NCBI RefSeq assembly: GCF_014203275.1
Contig: NZ_JACHIP010000005.1
Location: 310,001 to 374,000 of the forward strand
From: Granulicella aggregans
Lineage (GTDB): Bacteria > Acidobacteriota > Terriglobia > Terriglobales > Acidobacteriaceae
Direction of reading: 5' to 3'
DNA length: 64,000 bases
Shown: positions 46,483 to 53,732 of the stretch, one piece after another
Layout: every line of letters starts with the position of its first letter
Position numbering within the stretch: the first letter of the stretch is position 1
Made by a program: the position numbers and the translations under genes
Notes under the pieces: model-generated
What the model saw: only the letters and a program-made list of their open reading frames with translations
What the model was told of the DNA's origin: nothing
Databases searched by the model: none

Positions 46483-48117
46483 CTAGAACGATTGGAAGCT
46501 CTCTTCCATCGGAAATGGATCTGGTTCGGCAGACGATGGAGTTACCACGGCTGACACCTTCGCGCTCTGGCTTACTCCTCGCGGACGATCGCTCTTGAAG
46601 CTTCGCGCCGCGGTCGTGACCGGAGGACGATAGAGCTTCGGTGCAACCTTTGGCCGACGCGGGCCGCGCGAGGAGAAGCTTGCCGCCTGAACGCTGCCGC
46701 CCACCATCTCGTGCAGGCGACCGATGACGTCCTTCAATGTCTCGGACTGCGCGCTAAGCTGCTCGGCCGCTGCCGCGCTCTCTTCTGCGCTGGCCGCGTT
46801 GGTCTGCGTGACCTGCTCCATCTGGGTAATCGCTCGACCGATCTGGTCGATTCCCCGGGACTGCTCTTCGCTGCCCAGACTGACCTCATCGACCATTACC
46901 TTCACCTTCGCCGCGTCTTCCGTAACCGCGCGAATCGCGAGCGCCACCTGGTCAACCTTCACCTTGCCTTCACCCGAACGCGTTATCGAGTCTTCGATAA
47001 GGGCAGCAGTGTCCTTGGCCGCCTGTGCACTGCGCTGTGCGAGGCTGCGAACCTCATCGGCGACAACCGCAAAGCCCATGCCAGCCTCACCCGCACGCGC
47101 CGCTTCAACCGCAGCATTCAGAGCGAGGATGTTCGTCTGGAACGCAATCTCGTCGATCACCTTGATGATCTTGGAGATCTTGCCACTGGAATCCGTGATC
47201 AGGTCCATTGAGACGACCATCTCTTCGAGATAACGGTTCGCCTGGCCTACCTTCTCCTGTGACATGGCTAACAGTTCCGCAGTAGAGCGCGAGTTGTCCG
47301 TATTCTTTCGCGCCATCGAGTTGATCTCTTCAGACGACGCCGAGGTCTCTTCAAGGGAGGCAGCCTGCTGCGAAGCGCCCTGGGCCAGAGACTGGCTGGA
47401 CGAAGACACCTGCCCGGCAGCCGTGGCCACCTGTTCGGCACCGTCGTTCAGTTCGACGATGCTGCTTTGCAAGGTCGAGTTGATTCCCTTGATCACCCAC
47501 GCTACAGCTCCACCCACGCCCATGGCGAGCAGCACAAAAGCTATGCTGAGATAGCGAGCCGGCGCGATGCTGCTAATCGCGTCTTCAGCACTCACAACGA
47601 CAACCTTATATTGGTCCTGTGCAATCTGGTCGGCTGCGGCGCTGATCTCTTTCGCCGCGGGGTTAAGCTTACTAACGTAGACGGTGTCCATCGCACCGAG
47701 GTCGCCCTTGGTCGCTGCTTGATAGTCTTCTGTGATCAGCTGCGACAAAGGACCCAGCTTATCCAGGACTTTTGACTGCATGTCGTCACGCAGCTTGGGA
47801 GTTTTCGCCGCGCTCTTGAACTCTTCACCTTGTTTGCGGATGTGCTCGAGATCGTCCTGCAGCAAGCCGTAGTTCTTCTGCACCTCCGACATGTCTTTTA
47901 TGTGAGCGCGGAGGTTGAGTCCTCGGATGCTTGCAAGTATGTCGGTGCTAGTGTTGTTCACGTCACCGGAGAGGTAGAGATTGTGCGATCGCACCATCGC
48001 ACTTTCCTTGAGCTTGTCACCCAGCGAGTCGAGGTTATAAACCGCAACGATACCCATCAGCAAACTGATCAACACCGCGGCCCCAAACCCTGCGTACAGC
48101 TTCTTACCTATCGTCAT
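46483..48117 (-). CDS. Methyl-accepting chemotaxis protein, che-operon receptor
   Basis: 544 residues. Helix 1 about 8-28, a 160-residue helical periplasmic sensor (four-helix type), helix 2 about 188-210, then a signalling domain with QTNILALNAAVEAARAGEAG and VVADEVRSLAQRSAQAAKDTA. The tail after about 485 is a flexible basic/proline linker ending MEESFQSF; a linker with an aromatic-rich end resembles the position, though not the exact sequence, of CheR/CheB-tethering peptides. It is the second gene of the operon, after cheW. The ligand is unknown. Confidence 0.92.
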   Translation of the reverse strand: MTIGKKLYAGFGAAVLISLLMGIVAVYNLDSLGDKLKESAMVRSHNLYLSGDVNNTSTDILASIRGLNLRAHIKDMSEVQKNYGLLQDDLEHIRKQGEEFKSAAKTPKLRDDMQSKVLDKLGPLSQLITEDYQAATKGDLGAMDTVYVSKLNPAAKEISAAADQIAQDQYKVVVVSAEDAISSIAPARYLSIAFVLLAMGVGGAVAWVIKGINSTLQSSIVELNDGAEQVATAAGQVSSSSQSLAQGASQQAASLEETSASSEEINSMARKNTDNSRSTAELLAMSQEKVGQANRYLEEMVVSMDLITDSSGKISKIIKVIDEIAFQTNILALNAAVEAARAGEAGMGFAVVADEVRSLAQRSAQAAKDTAALIEDSITRSGEGKVKVDQVALAIRAVTEDAAKVKVMVDEVSLGSEEQSRGIDQIGRAITQMEQVTQTNAASAEESAAAAEQLSAQSETLKDVIGRLHEMVGGSVQAASFSSRGPRRPKVAPKLYRPPVTTAARSFKSDRPRGVSQSAKVSAVVTPSSAEPDPFPMEESFQSF

Positions 48118-48157
48118 TTGTAGACCCCGTATCTTTGTTGTTTCGAGTGTTCAGGCG

Positions 48158-48676
48158 TTAGCTGCGAGCAACCATGCGCTCCAGCTGATTGCCGCGGAGA
48201 ACCTGCTCGATATCGAGCACGATCTTGACGCGCCCCTTGATCTTGGCCATGCCACGGACATAGGGCATCACGCCGTCGAGCCCAAAGTCTGGAGTGTCTT
48301 CGATATCTTCACCGTTGAAGGTAAGCACCTCCACGACGCCATCGACAACGATGCCGACAGGCTGTTCGCCGCCGTCCACCTGCATGCGCACTACGACGAT
48401 GCACGTCAGATCGGTATCTTCGCGATCTTCAATGCCGAACTTACGGCGAAGATTGATCACCGGGACGATCTTCCCGCGCAGGTTGATCACCCCTTGGACG
48501 AAGGAAGGGGTCTGCGGAACGCTGGTAATCGCCTGCATCTTCATGATCTCTTTGACATTCATCACGTTGATGGCGAACTCTTCAGACCCTAGTTGAAAGA
48601 TCAGGTGCTTACCGCTGATCTCTGTAGCGGGTGACGGAAACATCTTGATGGAGGGAGTATTGATTGCAGTCGCCAC
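48158..48676 (-). CDS. cheW: CheW, chemotaxis coupling protein
   Basis: About 172 residues forming one CheW domain: HLIFQLGSEEFAINVMNVKE, VPQTPSFVQGVINLRGKIVP, VIDLR-like VINLRRKFG and GIVVDGVVEVL. It links receptors to CheA. GTG 48676 is preferred: GAGGA lies 6 nt upstream, whereas TTG at 48706 has no ribosome site and overlaps the promoter match. It is the first gene of the minus-strand che operon and diverges from the CheY-like gene at 49056. Confidence 0.92.
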   Translation of the reverse strand: MATAINTPSIKMFPSPATEISGKHLIFQLGSEEFAINVMNVKEIMKMQAITSVPQTPSFVQGVINLRGKIVPVINLRRKFGIEDREDTDLTCIVVVRMQVDGGEQPVGIVVDGVVEVLTFNGEDIEDTPDFGLDGVMPYVRGMAKIKGRVKIVLDIEQVLRGNQLERMVARS

Positions 48677-48696
48677 GGTGTGTCCTCGAGCCTTAT

Positions 48697-48722
48697 CTAT
48701 CGACAATTCTGATAGTTTTTTC
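48697..48722 (-). promoter_or_regulatory. Possible sigma-28 (FliA-type) promoter for the che operon
   Basis: On the minus strand GAAA (48722-48719) and GTCGATAG (48704-48697) are separated by 14 nt, close to the sigma-28 consensus TAAA-N15-GCCGATAA. It lies about 20 bp before the cheW GTG start, which is short but possible. Confidence 0.4.
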
Positions 48723-48962
48723 TTGAACTGGTAATGGTACTTTCAGGTGATCCCGATCGCGAACGTTGCAGCTTTGTTCGAGCGGCGCTAATCGCGAATA
48801 GACGGTTCCGCGCGCCCGCGACAGTGTCCGATGGCGCTACAGAAGCGAATTCTGTCTTGGATGACTATTGGCAATATTGTTTGCTTTTGCCATATCACTA
48901 CCGGGTTACGCTGGAGAACCGCAGTGGCATCCTGACGAGCCCTCAATAGTCCTAGGCGCGAT

Positions 48963-48989
48963 GAAATCTTTTCACTGAAAGGCCGATAG
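48963..48989 (+). promoter_or_regulatory. Sigma-28 (FliA-type) promoter for the CheY-like gene
   Basis: GAAA (48963-48966), a 15-nt spacer, then GCCGATAG (48982-48989). Seven of eight -10 bases and three of four -35 core bases match the FliA consensus with ideal spacing, about 65 bp before the start codon at 49056. A divergent, weaker match faces cheW. Confidence 0.65.
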
Positions 48990-49055
48990 TGAGCATGCCT
49001 TAACCATCGCGGGACACCTGGGTCCGCATCGGTACAGGCGAGAGGGAGTTTTTTA

Positions 49056-49424
49056 ATGGACATATTACTGGTGGACGACAGCAAGACGATGCGCATGCTG
49101 GTGCAGCGCGCTATCCGTCAGGCAGGTTACAGGAGCCTCTCATTCGGCGAGGCGGAGAACGGTGTGCAGGCGCTCGAGTCGATGCATCAGGAGAAGCCGA
49201 AACTCGTTCTTTCAGACTGGAATATGCCAGAGATGTCAGGCATCGAGCTCTTACAGTCGCTGCGCAAAGAGGGGAACAAGACACCCTTCGGATTCATCAC
49301 CTCGGAGAGTTCCGCGGAGATCAGGGATATGGCCATCAGCAACGGCGCGAGCTTCCTGTTGACCAAGCCCTTCAATCCGGACGATGTACAGGCTGCACTC
49401 GATCCCTTCCTGGAAGGTTGCTAG
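49056..49424 (+). CDS. CheY-like response regulator (second)
   Basis: 122 residues, a single receiver domain: DD at 7-8, phospho-acceptor D54 in VLSDWNMPEM, Thr/Ser in FITSESS and Lys in LLTKPFNPD. GAGGGAG lies 8 nt before the ATG. The next gene encodes a CheC/CheX-like protein starting 2 bp after the stop, a natural regulator-phosphatase pair. It is driven by a sigma-28-like promoter and diverges from the main che operon. Confidence 0.92.
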   Translation: MDILLVDDSKTMRMLVQRAIRQAGYRSLSFGEAENGVQALESMHQEKPKLVLSDWNMPEMSGIELLQSLRKEGNKTPFGFITSESSAEIRDMAISNGASFLLTKPFNPDDVQAALDPFLEGC

Positions 49425-49426
49425 CC

Positions 49427-49894
49427 GTGGCCGAGCCGAAACCCTTCACCATCGCAAAGCTGTTCACGGATCTCACCGGACAGAACGTTAATTTCACGCA
49501 GATCTTGAAGGCCCCCTTGACGAAGGCCGCTCAAGCTTACGGGGTCTACCTGATCAAGCCGATGGATTCGATCCGGGTGGTTCAGGTTGATCTTCCATTG
49601 CTCGGCTCTCTCGGCGGCGCTCTGTTAGGGCTTCCTTCACAGACGGTGAAAGAAAGTCTGGCGGCCCCAGCACTCGATGAGCCACTGCGTGACGCAATTC
49701 ACGAAGTACTCAACGTGGCCTCTACTATTGTTTCGATCGATGACAGGGCAGTATTCCAGACGATGCACTTTGGTGTCGATTCACTGCCAACGGGCGTCGC
49801 AGATTCTTTGAAAAACCCAGCATTCCGCTCCTACTTCACCGTGACGATGAACGGCTATGAAGGCGGCGCATTTTCGATCTTCGCTCCAATCTAA
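49427..49894 (+). CDS. CheC/CheX-like chemotaxis phosphatase
   Basis: About 155 residues. DAIHEVLNVASTIVSIDD carries the E-x2-N phosphatase signature and the following VFQTMHF and late PAFRSYFTVTMNGYEGG fit the CheC/CheX fold. The N-terminal part (PFTIAKLFTDLTGQNV) is less familiar. GTG 49427 is preferred, with GGAAGG 9 nt upstream; TTG 49418 would overlap the previous gene. It probably dephosphorylates the CheY-like protein encoded immediately before it, or relates to CheD. Only one signature helix is evident. Confidence 0.7.
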   Translation: MAEPKPFTIAKLFTDLTGQNVNFTQILKAPLTKAAQAYGVYLIKPMDSIRVVQVDLPLLGSLGGALLGLPSQTVKESLAAPALDEPLRDAIHEVLNVASTIVSIDDRAVFQTMHFGVDSLPTGVADSLKNPAFRSYFTVTMNGYEGGAFSIFAPI

Positions 49895-49944
49895 GTGAAA
49901 AGTGTCCAGGATTGGAGCCATTCCAAACGGCGGTTAGGTGAACG

Positions 49945-50202
49945 ATGCTGACAGTCTACGATGTCCAGGTTTTCCTGAGTGCGGCCGCGAGTGTGGCCGA
50001 TGTAATCAAGCTCAAGGATCACTTCAAGGCACTCTCTATAAACTCCGTTGGTCTCGATAGCAACGACCTCAGTTATAGGTCGGCAGGCCTGTCGTTTTCC
50101 ATCTACGGAAATATCGGCCCGTTCATGATGAAGAGAATGGCGTTGGAGTGCACGGAAAACGTCTTCCCCGGCTCCATCGTGGATCTGTCGGAGCGCCCAT
50201 AA
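49945..50202 (+). CDS. Orphan 85-residue protein of the chemotaxis cluster
   Basis: Not recognised. It is a soluble-looking small protein (starts MLTVYDVQVFLSAAASVADV, ends DLSERP), with alternating hydrophobic segments suggesting an alpha/beta fold and no signal peptide or transmembrane helix. A good ribosome site (TAGGTG, about 4 nt before the ATG) and its place 50 bp after the CheC-like gene on the same strand support it being real and co-transcribed. No Cys residues other than one in ALECTENV. A role in signalling is suggested only by location. Confidence 0.6.
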   Translation: MLTVYDVQVFLSAAASVADVIKLKDHFKALSINSVGLDSNDLSYRSAGLSFSIYGNIGPFMMKRMALECTENVFPGSIVDLSERP

Positions 50203-50451
50203 GGCCGCGCAGGCCAGTCGTAGCGGTCGGCCCTATGCTCGAGACGCATCGCTCCGACTTCGCCACTCCGTCACCTGGATCACTTCTTGCCGGAAAACAA
50301 TAGAGAGTCATCATCGACTCAACTCCATCGATGTGCCGACGCGTGACCTACAACCTTCGTGCAAGCGGCGAAGCTCATCGCAGTAGATACAGTCAGTTGC
50401 AGCAATCGCCCCCACAGAGAATCGCGATTTGAACCGGTAAATTGCAAATGA
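50203..50451. other. Intergenic gap before the thioredoxin-like gene
   Basis: About 250 bp with no gene or clear control site. The frame of the thioredoxin-like protein is open from 50452, so the gap to a start codon may extend to 50538. Confidence 0.4.
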
Positions 50452-50538
50452 GAGCGCCGGATCTTAAGGCATACTTCCAATCTCGCGTGCCTCCAGGGGG
50501 CCACCATCACACGACGCCTTCGATCTCCGAAAACTTTC

Positions 50539-51135
50539 TTGCTCGTCTGGGCGGCTGCGGCTCTCGTTATCGGCACCGTCCTCACGTCCTATCACCAGCC
50601 TATGCTGGCACCGGGGGAGGCAGTTCTCAACCTCGCGGAAGCTTCAACCCCGTCCCAATGGCAGGCCATTCATGTTCTGTCCGGAGCCTGTGGGTGTTCT
50701 CAGCGCGTGATGCGCAACCTGCTTGCTCGCGGCCCGATGGCGGGAAGCATCGAGCAAATCATCATCGCTGACGGGGACGAGTCCGACCTGCCGGGCACGG
50801 ACCTCCTTCTAACGCAGTTGAAGGAAGCCAAATTCCAGGTCACCCGCCGTAAGACCGAGGACTTGGTCCGCGACACGGGGATGCGGGGGGTCCCGCTCCT
50901 TGTGATCGTTTCACCGAATCATACCGTGGCCTATCTGGGCGGCTATGGCATGAACGGCGATCAGGCAAACTCCATTCTGGCCCGGTCTATAGCGGGTAAG
51001 GCAGGTTCTCCCTTTCCAATCTTCGGGTGCGCGGTCGGACAGCGTGTTCGCCGCGAAGTCGACCCTTTCGGACTTAAGTACGGGGCCCTTGGCAACAGGC
51101 TGTCACTTGCTATAAGAAAGGCATTCTCAGCATGA
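50539..51135 (+). CDS. Membrane-anchored thioredoxin-like CxC protein
   Basis: 198 residues from TTG 50539; the frame is open from 50452 and the upstream residues (TRRLRSPKTF) are a good signal-anchor n-region, so the true start may lie there at a rare codon. One hydrophobic helix (VWAAAALVIGTVLTS) is followed by a periplasmic domain with IHVLSGACGCSQRV (C51-G-C53), IIIADG and GMRGVPLLVIVSPN, the last carrying the cis-Pro-like VP of thioredoxin folds. The CxC pair in place of CxxC suggests an isomerase-like or metal/redox-sensing role. Its stop overlaps the chemoreceptor start in ATGA, so the two are coupled. Family and function are inferred. Confidence 0.7.
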   Translation: MLVWAAAALVIGTVLTSYHQPMLAPGEAVLNLAEASTPSQWQAIHVLSGACGCSQRVMRNLLARGPMAGSIEQIIIADGDESDLPGTDLLLTQLKEAKFQVTRRKTEDLVRDTGMRGVPLLVIVSPNHTVAYLGGYGMNGDQANSILARSIAGKAGSPFPIFGCAVGQRVRREVDPFGLKYGALGNRLSLAIRKAFSA

Positions 51136-52427
51136 ACACCAGCGGAGCCTATCAGCTCGCCTACACCAGAAAAGCCAATATCTTCGGCTTCCTGTTTCTC
51201 GCGGCCCATCTGCCTCTGCTCTGCGGCGTAGCGAGTTTCAATAATGGAAGCCTCGTGACGGTAGCGAGCGTCATGCTGATCCTGCTCGCCGGTCCGGCAA
51301 TGATCCTGCTTCAGGATAAGAGCTCTCCACTTGGCTCCATCGCGATCGCCGTCGCCGCGATGGGAACCAGCGCGCTCGCGATCTATGTGGCGAATGGAAT
51401 GATCGAGGCTCACTTCGAGATCTTTGTACTCATCGCGTTATTGGCGGTCTACGGACGGATCGCTCCTCTGCTCACGGCCGGCGCGACGATTGCGCTCCAC
51501 CACGTTCTCTTCTGGCTGTGGCTCCCGGCCGGCATCTTCAACTACAAGGCTTCCTTCCAGGTAGTCCTGGTGCACGCCTTCTTCGTGGTACTTGAGGTTG
51601 TTCCCTGCTGTTGGATCGCTCTTCAACTCGGCCGTGCTATCGAATCGCAAAGCATAGTGCTCGAGTCCCTTAAGAACTCGGCGGATCACATCTCGTCAGC
51701 CGCCGCGGAGATCTCTTCGTCAAGCCTCTCCCTTGCGAAGGGCGCCTCTCAACAGGCCGCTTCGATCGAGGAAACCTCCGCCTCCACTGCGGAGATCAGC
51801 AGTAAGGCCCAGAAAAATACGGAGCACTCAAAAGACGCAGCCGATCTGGTCTCGGAGTCTGATGCTAACTTTGTCAGGACAGACGCTTCCCTGTCCCAGA
51901 TGATCAAGGCCATGGATGCGATCAACGAGTCGAGCGAGAAGATCTCCAAGATCGTCAAGGTCATCGATCAGATTGCGTTCCAGACAAATATTCTCGCGCT
52001 CAACGCCTCGGTTGAAGCGGCGCGCGCCGGGGAAGCCGGCATGGGCTTCGCCGTTGTCGCCGATGAAGTTCGCAGCCTGGCACAGCGCAGCGCGGCAGCG
52101 GCCAAAGACACGGCAGAGCTGATCACGGACTCCATCACGAAATCCAAGGCCGGCATGCTCATCGTCGATGAAGTAGCTATCGCTATCCGGTCCACCACGA
52201 AGGACGTGGCAAAGATCAAGGAACTCGTCATCGAGATCAATAGCGGCAGTAGAGATCAGTCGGCGGGAATCAGCCAGATCTCACAATCGATTCAGCGTAT
52301 GGAGGCGGTGACCCAGGCGGCTGCCGCAGCCTCTGAACAGGCAGCCGCCGCCACTGAGGAGTTGACCCACGAATCCGAATTCATACGCGAGATCGTTCAA
52401 AGGTTGACAGTGTTGAGCGGCGGGTAG
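51132..52427 (+). CDS. Chemoreceptor with six-helix membrane sensor domain
   Basis: 431 residues. About six transmembrane helices in residues 18-165 and no sizeable periplasmic domain; the segment MIEAHFEIFVLIALLAVYG followed by ALHHVLFWLW places H94 and H123/H124 in or near the membrane, a pattern I know from other sensor proteins with this kind of membrane domain. The signalling domain (about 180-431) has QTNILALNASVEAARAG and VVADEVRSLAQRS. There is no HAMP domain evident. The 4-bp overlap with the CxC thioredoxin-like gene suggests the two proteins sense one cue, perhaps redox state or a metal; that is inference. Confidence 0.88.
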   Translation: MNTSGAYQLAYTRKANIFGFLFLAAHLPLLCGVASFNNGSLVTVASVMLILLAGPAMILLQDKSSPLGSIAIAVAAMGTSALAIYVANGMIEAHFEIFVLIALLAVYGRIAPLLTAGATIALHHVLFWLWLPAGIFNYKASFQVVLVHAFFVVLEVVPCCWIALQLGRAIESQSIVLESLKNSADHISSAAAEISSSSLSLAKGASQQAASIEETSASTAEISSKAQKNTEHSKDAADLVSESDANFVRTDASLSQMIKAMDAINESSEKISKIVKVIDQIAFQTNILALNASVEAARAGEAGMGFAVVADEVRSLAQRSAAAAKDTAELITDSITKSKAGMLIVDEVAIAIRSTTKDVAKIKELVIEINSGSRDQSAGISQISQSIQRMEAVTQAAAAASEQAAAATEELTHESEFIREIVQRLTVLSGG

Positions 52428-52486
52428 ACCTCGTTGCATGGTCTCTCCGTTGTGATTCTCGCTGGCGAAAATTCTTCCGAAGTGCC

Positions 52487-53578
52487 CTAGTCTCCGACGG
52501 CCACAGCTTCGCGCTCTTTCACCACATACTGCCGTAGCTTCTCCGGCCACCGATGATCCATGCAGGGTTTCTCCACCAGCAGGTAGAACACGGTGCAGCA
52601 CACTGAGATCAATCCCAGGCTTACCGCCCACACCATCGCCGCGCTGTGCAGCTTAATCGCCACAACGCCAATAATCTGCTGGTGGATCAGGTAGATCGAA
52701 TAGCACATTCCGCCGATCGTCGACGTAAACCGCGACCGGAACACTACGTTCACCAGCTTCCCTGCAAACGCCGACCAGTACACCGCGACCAGGCCCAGCG
52801 GCATCATCAAATTCCACCACTGCTTGTCGGTCGCCAGCACCAGATACCAGCCCAGCACCGCCGCAACGTCCCACAAGTACGTCCTGACCTTTGGCGGATT
52901 CAGCAGGTAAAGATCCGCCAGCAGGAATCCCGCGACGAAGAACTGCAGCGTCCCCACGATGCTATGGTCCGATCGATAGTGCCCATTCAGCGACAACCCA
53001 AACGCTGAGAACGCCAGCGTCGCCATCACCAGCACCGTCCTGCGCACTCGCGTATTGCGGATCGCGAAGACATAAACCAGCAGCGGGACCAGCAGGTAAA
53101 ACTGGATCTCCACCTCAAGTGACCACGCCACGGGATTAATGGTGCTCAACGCTGCGTAGATCACCGAGTGCATATAAAACAGCGTCGCCAGGAAGTGTGG
53201 AATCAAAGTACCGAGCGGCTGCTTCTTCACCACGATCAGCACCGCTAGGCAGAGCAGGACGCTTACCAGGTAAGGCGGCTCAATGCGCGTGAGGCGGCGC
53301 AGAAAGTACGTCTTAAGCTCCACCTTCCTGCCCCTCTGTAACCAAAACTTGGCGAACGGCAGAGCCAGGACGAATCCACTCACGGTAAAGAAGAGTTGAA
53401 CTCCGCGGTTCAGCCGGCTCGTCATAAACGAGGGATCTTCGAGCAGGTAAAGATGTGTCTTCTGCAGCAGGTGGTAGAGGATCACGAAGACGATCGCGAC
53501 AAACCGGAAGGAGTCGATCTCCGGTACATACACCCTGCCCCCAGTATCGCGCCGCAACAGGCCCCACAACGTTTGCAT
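52487..53578 (-). CDS. Acyltransferase family 3 membrane protein (OafA-like)
   Basis: 363 residues with about 10 hydrophobic helices. The N-terminal signature EIDSFRFVAIVFVILYHLL, with the conserved His, and GVQLFFTVSGFVLALPF mark the acyltransferase-3 family, which O-acetylates surface polysaccharides, peptidoglycan or lipids. AAC LTRIEPPYLVS and MCYSIYLIHQQII are further family features. It is a single gene diverging from the RND operon. Its acceptor is unknown. Confidence 0.88.
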   Translation of the reverse strand: MQTLWGLLRRDTGGRVYVPEIDSFRFVAIVFVILYHLLQKTHLYLLEDPSFMTSRLNRGVQLFFTVSGFVLALPFAKFWLQRGRKVELKTYFLRRLTRIEPPYLVSVLLCLAVLIVVKKQPLGTLIPHFLATLFYMHSVIYAALSTINPVAWSLEVEIQFYLLVPLLVYVFAIRNTRVRRTVLVMATLAFSAFGLSLNGHYRSDHSIVGTLQFFVAGFLLADLYLLNPPKVRTYLWDVAAVLGWYLVLATDKQWWNLMMPLGLVAVYWSAFAGKLVNVVFRSRFTSTIGGMCYSIYLIHQQIIGVVAIKLHSAAMVWAVSLGLISVCCTVFYLLVEKPCMDHRWPEKLRQYVVKEREAVAVGD

Positions 53579-53732
53579 GCCACCCCATTCGCAGCGCTTT
53601 CGGGCGGCTACGTCTTCATTCCCATGAAAAGTATAACGGGATGAAATCGAACGAAAGCATGTTTATGCAACGGGAGTCCTGCAACTATAGTCCAACGTAC
53701 ATTAGAACCAAGGTAATCTCCGAGGGGACTTC
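53579..53732. promoter_or_regulatory. Divergent promoter region before the RND operon
   Basis: 154 bp. GAGGGG lies 5 nt before the pump ATG. No linked TetR or MarR gene and no clear operator were found, so control of the pump is not evident. Confidence 0.35.
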
